Source of the DNA: DATDYW01 sp044375695
Lineage (GTDB): Bacteria; Patescibacteriota; Minisyncoccia; Phycocordibacterales; JAACPR01
Assembly (NCBI GenBank): GCA_044375695.1
Contig: JBILMG010000016.1
Coordinates: 1-17,656, forward strand
Length of the DNA: 17,656 nt
Direction: 5' to 3'
The notes below the pieces were generated by a model that was not told where the DNA came from, made no database searches, and worked only from the letters and a program-made list of their open reading frames with translations. Shown here piece by piece: positions 13,486 to 17,656 of this stretch (its first letter is position 1; each line of letters opens with the position of its first letter). A program made the translations under genes and the position numbers.

Positions 13486-14154
13486 CTAGGGGATAGCCGG
13501 GGCCAGAATATCGAGCCGTAGCTGATAGAGCGCGTGCAGCGTCGAGAGGCGTAGCTTCTCGGCGCACTCAGGCACTTTGCCGGCATTTTCCGTGTCGAGG
13601 CATTTTTTGACGAACTCCTCTTCCATGTTGACCCGGTCTGCGAGCGACTGACTGAAACCTTCGCCGGTTGCGGCGAGGCCAATCGTCCGAATCGCGTGCG
13701 ACGTCCGAATCGTGTTGGAGGAGATGTCTGCCATTTTGAGGCTCTGCGCGCCCCAGTCGAGCCCGAGGATTTTTTCTCGGGACGCCCGTTTGTCGGGGTT
13801 CTTGGGGTCGAGCGTTACGGCTTCTACCAGGGTGCGCACGTCCGGCCCGTAGCGGGCTTCGATGCGGCAGAGAGACGTCTCGTCAGGTTGGTCTTCCGGT
13901 CCGTCGTGCTGCGTGCCCGCAATCAGGACGTTCAGCTGGCTGTTCCTGTTCGGGTTAAAACCCGACTCCAGGAGAATCATGACGACGTGCAGCGGGTGGG
14001 CAATGTACCAGCCGTCAGAAAGTTTCAGCGGCTGGGTTTTGTGCACTCGGCTCGCCTCGGCGATAGCGTCCCAGAGGAGGATTTGGCGCGAGCTTTGATT
14101 CGAGACACCATTCGCAATTTCGGTCCGGAGAAGGCTTAGGTCTTCAGGTTTCAT
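13486..14154 (-). CDS. Stand-alone HD-domain hydrolase, similar to the RelA/SpoT hydrolase domain (possible small alarmone hydrolase)
   Basis: The product is 222 residues from the ATG at 14154. It has the HD pattern of SpoT and MESH1 proteins: AHPLHVVMILLESG (His53), GTQHDGPEDQPDETS (His83-Asp84, Glu87-Asp88), RYGPDVRTLVEAVTLDP, and KMADISSNT (Asp142). The spacing of the four metal ligands is close to that of small (p)ppGpp hydrolases. No synthetase, TGS or ACT domain is present. The likely reaction is removal of the 3'-pyrophosphate from ppGpp or a related nucleotide. This is inference from the motif pattern, and another nucleotide phosphohydrolase is possible. A GTG at 14202 would extend it by 16 residues lacking HD similarity; the ATG is preferred, though not firmly. 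It is divergent from the aldolase gene and closed by its own terminator. Confidence 0.75.
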   Translation of the reverse strand: MKPEDLSLLRTEIANGVSNQSSRQILLWDAIAEASRVHKTQPLKLSDGWYIAHPLHVVMILLESGFNPNRNSQLNVLIAGTQHDGPEDQPDETSLCRIEARYGPDVRTLVEAVTLDPKNPDKRASREKILGLDWGAQSLKMADISSNTIRTSHAIRTIGLAATGEGFSQSLADRVNMEEEFVKKCLDTENAGKVPECAEKLRLSTLHALYQLRLDILAPAIP

Positions 14155-14271
14155 AGGTTCGTGATCTTCCGTTCGCGGAAGGCTTTGTCCTGAAACTGAC
14201 ACTCAATACGCCCTGCGTCAATGCCCACTCCTTCCGTCGGCTCCCGGGCTGGCTGCTATAATCTGCGCACC
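14155..14271. promoter_or_regulatory. Divergent promoter region between HD hydrolase and aldolase genes
   Basis: This 117-base region holds the aldolase -10 box at 14254-14262 and a small hairpin, CTTCCG-TTCG-CGGAAG (14166-14181), just upstream of the hydrolase ATG. The minus strand lacks the usual close -10 box. TATTGA (about 14203-14208) is a weak candidate that would give a leader of roughly 40 bases carrying this hairpin. Confidence 0.4.
14254..14262 (+). promoter_or_regulatory. Extended -10 box for class I aldolase
   Basis: TGC followed by a perfect TATAAT, 9 bases before the ATG at 14272. This is the best match to consensus among the plus-strand genes. Confidence 0.75.
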
Positions 14272-15276
14272 ATGGATTCAAAAGACATCATTGCCGCGCT
14301 GTTCGCAGATGGGAAGGGGATTCTAGCCGCCGACGAATCGAGCGAGACGGCCACCAAGCGCCTCGGCGCGGTCGGCGTCGAATCGACCGTCGAGACCCGT
14401 CGCCTCTACCGCGAGCTCTTCTTCGAGTGCCCGGGCGCGAACGCCTACATTTCGGGCGTCATCTTCTACGACGAGACCTGGTGGCAGAAGTCATCCGATG
14501 GCCAGTCGTACCCGGAGTACCTCGCCGCGCACGGCATCCTGCCGGGCATCAAGGTCGATCAGGGCCTAGCGGCTTTCGGGGATCACGGCGAGACCGTCAC
14601 CCTCGGCATCGAAGGCCTCGCGGAGCGCCTCGACGCCTACGCCGCCTCCGGCGCCCGCTTCACCAAGTGGCGCGCCGCGATCGCGGTTGACCCGATTAGG
14701 CAGACGCCGACCGCCGAGTGCCTCAAAGAGAATGCCCGCCGCATGGCGGCCTACGCCAAGCTGGTGACCGCCCGCGGCATGGTCGCCATTTGCGAGCCGG
14801 AGGTGCTGATGGATGGCGACCACACCGCCGCGCAGGCAGAAGCCGCTATTGGCGCCGCGCTCGACGCGCTCTTCGCGGAGCTTTCCGCGGCTGGCGTGCC
14901 GCTCTCGGGCGTTGTCCTCAAGACCGCCATGGCGCTCCCGGGCAAGGATTCTGACGAGGTCGAACCGGTCCGCGAGGTGGCGGTTATGACCGTTCGCGCG
15001 CTCAAGGCGCACTGCCCGGCCGACCTCGCCGGCGTGGTGCTCCTGTCTGGTGGCCAGGGACCTCGCCTCGCCACCTCGCACCTCGACGCCATCGCCGATC
15101 ACGGCCCGCTGCCGTGGCCGGTCGCCTACTCCTACGCGCGCGCCATTCAGGAAGAGGCGCTCAAGGCCTGGGCCGGTAAGCCGGAAAACGTTGACGCCGC
15201 CCGCCTGGCGCTGCACCACCGCCTCAAGCTCCTCGCCGCTGCCGATCGCGGGCAGTACGACCCCAACCAGGATTAA
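14272..15276 (+). CDS. fba: Class I fructose-bisphosphate aldolase (animal-type, Schiff-base)
   Basis: This enzyme reversibly splits fructose 1,6-bisphosphate into dihydroxyacetone phosphate and glyceraldehyde 3-phosphate, feeding GAPDH and transketolase. The 334-residue protein follows the animal/plant class I family. It has GKGILAADES (Asp21), GIKVDQGL (Lys94), ARFTKWRAAI (Lys132, Arg134), ICEPEVLMDGDH (Glu175) and the Schiff-base lysine Lys217 in GVVLKTAMALPG. LLSGGQ is also present. These correspond to Asp33, Lys107, Lys146, Glu187 and Lys229 of the rabbit enzyme. The ATG at 14272 is chosen because it follows a TATAAT by 9 bases and homology starts there; the in-frame ATG at 14221 lies upstream of the promoter. 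The C-terminal tail is short (QYDPNQD). Confidence 0.97.
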   Translation: MDSKDIIAALFADGKGILAADESSETATKRLGAVGVESTVETRRLYRELFFECPGANAYISGVIFYDETWWQKSSDGQSYPEYLAAHGILPGIKVDQGLAAFGDHGETVTLGIEGLAERLDAYAASGARFTKWRAAIAVDPIRQTPTAECLKENARRMAAYAKLVTARGMVAICEPEVLMDGDHTAAQAEAAIGAALDALFAELSAAGVPLSGVVLKTAMALPGKDSDEVEPVREVAVMTVRALKAHCPADLAGVVLLSGGQGPRLATSHLDAIADHGPLPWPVAYSYARAIQEEALKAWAGKPENVDAARLALHHRLKLLAAADRGQYDPNQD

Positions 15277-15437
15277 CTTTTAGAGCATGCCCAAAATCCT
15301 CACCGACTTTGTTGCCTTCGTTGCCAAAACCCTCACCGTACGCGAAGTACAGCTCGGGTTTTCGCTCCTTGGCGCCTCGTCGGGTAAGAATTTTTGTCAC
15401 GCTCTAAACCGCCGCTAACAAACCAACGCTTAAATCT
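15277..15437 (+). other. Intergenic region after aldolase: weak hairpin and a possible 43-residue ORF
   Basis: An imperfect hairpin pairs AAAACCC (15326-15332) with GGGTTTT (15356-15362). It has GTAC-GCGAA-GTAC at its tip (15338-15350) and GCCAA/TTGGC able to extend the outer helix across a bulge. It could terminate the aldolase transcript. The same bases lie inside an ATG-started frame of 43 codons (15287-15418, beginning MPKILTDFVAFVAK). No similarity was recognised, so the frame is not called as a gene. No clear -10 box for the following oxidase gene was found; TAACAA at 15416 is weak. Confidence 0.35.
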
Positions 15438-17087
15438 ATGGACTGCCTGCGCGCGCTCACCGGCGTCATTAAAGGGGAAGTAAAGACCGACGAGGCATCG
15501 CTCGCCGAGGCTACCCGCGACGCGTCGCTCTTCGCGGTACGCCCGCAGGCGGTCGTTGCCCCGAAGGACGTGGACGACCTCAAGCGCATCGTGCGCTGGG
15601 TGCAGGAGAAGCGCGACGAGTGCCCCGGGCTTTCGCTCACCGGGCGCGCCGCCGGCACCTGCATGTCGGGAGGGCCCCTTAACGACGGCGTCATCGTGGC
15701 CTCGGCGCCGCACCTCAACACGTTCGAGATTGCCGCAGACGCAAAGACCGCGCGCGTCGAGCCGGGCGTCTACTACCGCGACTTCGAGAAGGCGGCCGCG
15801 GCCAAGAAGGTGCTGATGCCGATTTACCCCGCCTCCAAGTCGCTCGCCGCGTTCGGCGGCATGCTCATGAATAACTGCGGCGGCGAAAAAACGCTCCGCT
15901 ACGGCCAAATCCGCGAGTGGGTCGAGGCTATCCGCATGGTGCTGGCCGACGGCGAGGAGTACGAGTTCAAGAAGCTCACCATGGAAGAGCTGGCTCAGGT
16001 TCGCGCCCGCCGCGACTTCTTCGGCTACGTGCACGAGAAAATGTTCCAGCTGCTCGAGGCTAACTACGACCTCGTGAAGGCCGCGGCGCCGGCGACCACC
16101 AAGAACTCGTCTGGCTACGCGCTCTGGCGTGTGTACGACCGCGAGGCGGGCACCTTCGACCTCTCGCACCTCTTCGTGGGCTCGCAGGGCACGCTCGGCC
16201 TCTTGGCTGGCGCCACGCTCCGCCTCATGCCGATGCACACCCGTCGTCGCGTCGTCGCCCTCTTCTTCAAGAGCTGGGACGACCTGCCGGAGGCCGTTAA
16301 CCGCATCCTCCCGTTCACGCCGGAGACCATGGAGGCGTTCGACGACACCACGCTCAAGCTGGGGCTCCGCTTCATGCCCGAGATTGCCAAGAAGGTAGGG
16401 GAGCCGCTGTGGCGCTTCGCGCTGCGCTTCTGGCCCGAGGCCGTCATCGGCGCCAAGATGCTCGGCCTGCCCAAGCTCATCCTTTTGGTCGAGCTCGCCG
16501 AAGACGACGACGCGACCGCGGCGAGGAAAGCTGAAGGCGTCGCCGCTGCCGCCCGCGGCATGGGGCTCTCCGCCCGGATCCTCAACGGAGAAGCCGAAGC
16601 CGAGAAGTACTTCACGGTGCGCCGCGAGAGCTTCGCGCTGCTGCGCAAATCGGTCGGGGATAAGCGCACCGTGCCGTTCGTCGAAGACTTCTGCGTGAAG
16701 CCGGCTGAGCTCCCGAAGTTCTTGCCCGAGCTCCTCGCGCTCCTCAAGAAGAACGGCATCACCGCCAACATCGCCGGCCACGCGGGCGACGGCAACTTCC
16801 ACGTGATCCCGCTGATGGACCTACGCGACCCCAAAGAGCGCGCCAAGATTCTCCCGGTGCTCGACGCCTACACCAAGATGGTGATTGCCCACGGCGGCAC
16901 CATTTCCGCCGAGCACAACGACGGCATCCTGCGCACGCCGTACCTGCCTCAAATGTTCGGGCCAGAGGTTGCCGCCCTTTTCAAAGAGGTGAAGGAGATT
17001 TTTGACCCGCTCAACATTTTCAACCCTGGCAAGAAGGTCGGCGGCACCAAGGAGTACCTGGAAGCTCACCTCTCGCCGAAAGCCTAA
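15438..17087 (+). CDS. FAD-linked oxidase, GlcD / D-lactate dehydrogenase family
   Basis: This is a 549-residue flavoprotein of the vanillyl-alcohol-oxidase fold. The FAD-binding PCMH domain spans about residues 35-270, with SLTGRAAGTCMSGGP, FGGMLMNNCGGEKTLRYG, NSSGYAL and VGSQGTLGLLAGATLRLMP. The C-terminal FAD-oxidase domain contains the HAGDGNFHVIP motif (His448) and ends in DPLNIFNPGKK (Asn529). Family members oxidise 2-hydroxy acids such as D-lactate, glycolate or D-2-hydroxyglutarate. The substrate cannot be read from sequence. There is no C-terminal iron-sulfur/CCG domain and no adjacent GlcE/GlcF partner, so the electron acceptor is unknown. In a fermentative cell with a glycolytic block, D-lactate is a reasonable guess only. 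The ATG at 15438 starts the homologous region closely enough. Structured element B follows the stop. Confidence 0.9.
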   Translation: MDCLRALTGVIKGEVKTDEASLAEATRDASLFAVRPQAVVAPKDVDDLKRIVRWVQEKRDECPGLSLTGRAAGTCMSGGPLNDGVIVASAPHLNTFEIAADAKTARVEPGVYYRDFEKAAAAKKVLMPIYPASKSLAAFGGMLMNNCGGEKTLRYGQIREWVEAIRMVLADGEEYEFKKLTMEELAQVRARRDFFGYVHEKMFQLLEANYDLVKAAAPATTKNSSGYALWRVYDREAGTFDLSHLFVGSQGTLGLLAGATLRLMPMHTRRRVVALFFKSWDDLPEAVNRILPFTPETMEAFDDTTLKLGLRFMPEIAKKVGEPLWRFALRFWPEAVIGAKMLGLPKLILLVELAEDDDATAARKAEGVAAAARGMGLSARILNGEAEAEKYFTVRRESFALLRKSVGDKRTVPFVEDFCVKPAELPKFLPELLALLKKNGITANIAGHAGDGNFHVIPLMDLRDPKERAKILPVLDAYTKMVIAHGGTISAEHNDGILRTPYLPQMFGPEVAALFKEVKEIFDPLNIFNPGKKVGGTKEYLEAHLSPKA

Positions 17088-17101
17088 GAGCGTCCTTTCC
17101 C

Positions 17102-17239
17102 GGGAAGCTCCATTCGCCGCCAAAAACGCTTTCCTACGCCTCGGAGTACATGCGTACACCGTCGGCTATGGAAAGGCGTTTTTGCCTGGCGACTGTCGCT
17201 CTCGCGACTGGCGGCGTCGAAATACAGGAGCCTGAAAAA
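17102..17239 (+). ncRNA. Structured intergenic element B, homologous to element A
   Basis: This element lies 14 bases after the oxidase stop. It has an imperfect 14-bp stem (17121-17134 with 17170-17184, one bulged G) with A-run/T-run arms. Inside is GTAC-ATGC-GTAC (17146-17157), extended by CGG/CCG. It shares with element A the blocks GGGAAGCTCCATTCG (17102-17116), TGCGTACACC (17151-17160), CGACTGTCGCT (17190-17200), CGAAATAC (17218-17225) and CTGAAAAA (17232-17239). Offsets from the first block are 49, 88, 116 and 130 bases, against 41, 87, 114 and 134 in A. The stem bases differ between copies while pairing is kept. The big hairpin may end the oxidase transcript. Confidence 0.55.
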
Positions 17240-17322
17240 GAAGAGCGAGACGTTGGAGGTCTTGGCGGGGTGCGCTGGGCCGCTTCTCGGAACCCCTAAC
17301 CATTGCGCCGCGGCGCGAGCGG

Positions 17323-17331
17323 TGGTAATCT
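17323..17331 (+). promoter_or_regulatory. Extended -10 box for the bL25 gene
   Basis: TGG followed by TAATCT, 10 bases before the ATG at 17342. The 83 bases between element B and this box show no other clear signal. Confidence 0.5.
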
Positions 17332-17341
17332 CCCGCCCGCT

Positions 17342-17656
17342 ATGGTCAAACTTTCCTACGAAGCCCGCGACCCGAAGGCGTCCCTCTCGGCTCTCCGCAA
17401 GGAGGGCAAAGTGCCCGTTGTCCTCTACGGCCGCAAGCACGAAGCCGAAATGGGCCAGATCGACACCAAAGCCTTCGGCAAGGTGTTCGCCCAGGTAGGC
17501 GAGTCCCAGATTATTTCCCTCACCGGCCCGTCCGGCGAGCACGAGGTGCTCGTCCACGAGCTGCAGCTCGACCCGGTTCGCGACTTCCCGGTCCACGTGG
17601 ACTTCCTCGTCATCGAGAAGGGCCGCAAGGTTGAGGTTTCCGTGCCGCTCTCGTTC
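17342..17656 (+). CDS. rplY: Ribosomal protein bL25 (CTC/TL5 family), 3' end outside the window
   Basis: The first 105 residues are present. The N-terminal 5S-rRNA-binding domain is clear: LRKEGKVPVVLYGRKHE, then FAQVGESQIISLTG and LVHELQLDPVRDFPVHVDFLVI. After this the longer CTC-type C-terminal beta domain begins (VEVSVPLSF), so this is the two-domain general-stress form rather than the short E. coli L25. The protein binds 5S rRNA in the large subunit. It is preceded by a -10 box of the same type and spacing as the other genes and by structured element B. The assignment is secure; the total length is unknown because the window ends. Confidence 0.95.
   Translation, partial: MVKLSYEARDPKASLSALRKEGKVPVVLYGRKHEAEMGQIDTKAFGKVFAQVGESQIISLTGPSGEHEVLVHELQLDPVRDFPVHVDFLVIEKGRKVEVSVPLSF

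Noticed and set aside
14203..14271. In-frame ATG at 14221 as the aldolase start
   Set aside because: It lies upstream of the TATAAT box at 14257, and the extra 17 residues have no similarity to aldolases.
15333..16802. Long minus-strand open frame (489 codons) opposite the FAD oxidase
   Set aside because: It mirrors the codon bias of the oxidase gene; the protein has no recognisable domain and lacks a close promoter box.

Overview
The window is about 17.7 kb of GC-rich bacterial DNA. It most likely comes from a Candidate Phyla Radiation (Patescibacteria) genome of the Parcubacteria type. This is inferred from four things. There is a very large secreted protein with GIGTTSP-type repeats and a Peptidase_S74 chaperone domain. 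There is a small single-span envelope protein of a type I associate with this group. The sugar-phosphate genes are minimal and packed (split transketolase, animal-type class I aldolase, RpiB). Genes are tightly spaced, lack Shine-Dalgarno sites, and have a -10 box almost touching the start codon. No rRNA, tRNA, CRISPR array, insertion sequence or phage module was found.

Layout. At 1-1208 (+) is the inner-membrane platform protein of a type IV pilus/type II secretion machine (PilC/GspF). It is followed by a structured intergenic element (A, 1210-1351). At 1435-2862 (+) is gatB, and at 2932-6846 (+) the 1304-residue surface/fibre protein. At 6890-11686 (+) comes central carbon metabolism: GAPDH, RpiB, a ribulose-phosphate 3-epimerase-like protein, and transketolase split into two genes. 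A small membrane-anchored gene (9199-9732, -) interrupts this run. At 11756-14154 all genes are on the minus strand: two small unrecognised genes, a PfkB-family sugar kinase, and a stand-alone HD-domain hydrolase resembling small ppGpp hydrolases. At 14272-17087 (+) are class I fructose-bisphosphate aldolase and an FAD-linked oxidase of the GlcD/lactate dehydrogenase family. A second copy of the structured element follows (B, 17102-17239). The window ends inside the gene for ribosomal protein bL25.

How the genes fit together. Aldolase, GAPDH, transketolase, RpiB and the epimerase link lower glycolysis to the non-oxidative pentose-phosphate route, the usual core of a reduced fermentative metabolism. 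No transaldolase is seen here. The pilus platform and the fibre-like protein belong to the cell surface. Most transcription units end in clear intrinsic terminators, several placed between convergent genes.

The least explained features are the two homologous elements A and B. They share five sequence blocks in the same order and spacing, while the paired stem sequences between them differ, as in a structured RNA or a dispersed repeat family. Next come the consistent pattern of TGSTANNNT boxes 6-11 nt before start codons, which implies largely leaderless mRNAs, and the mosaic construction of the fibre gene.
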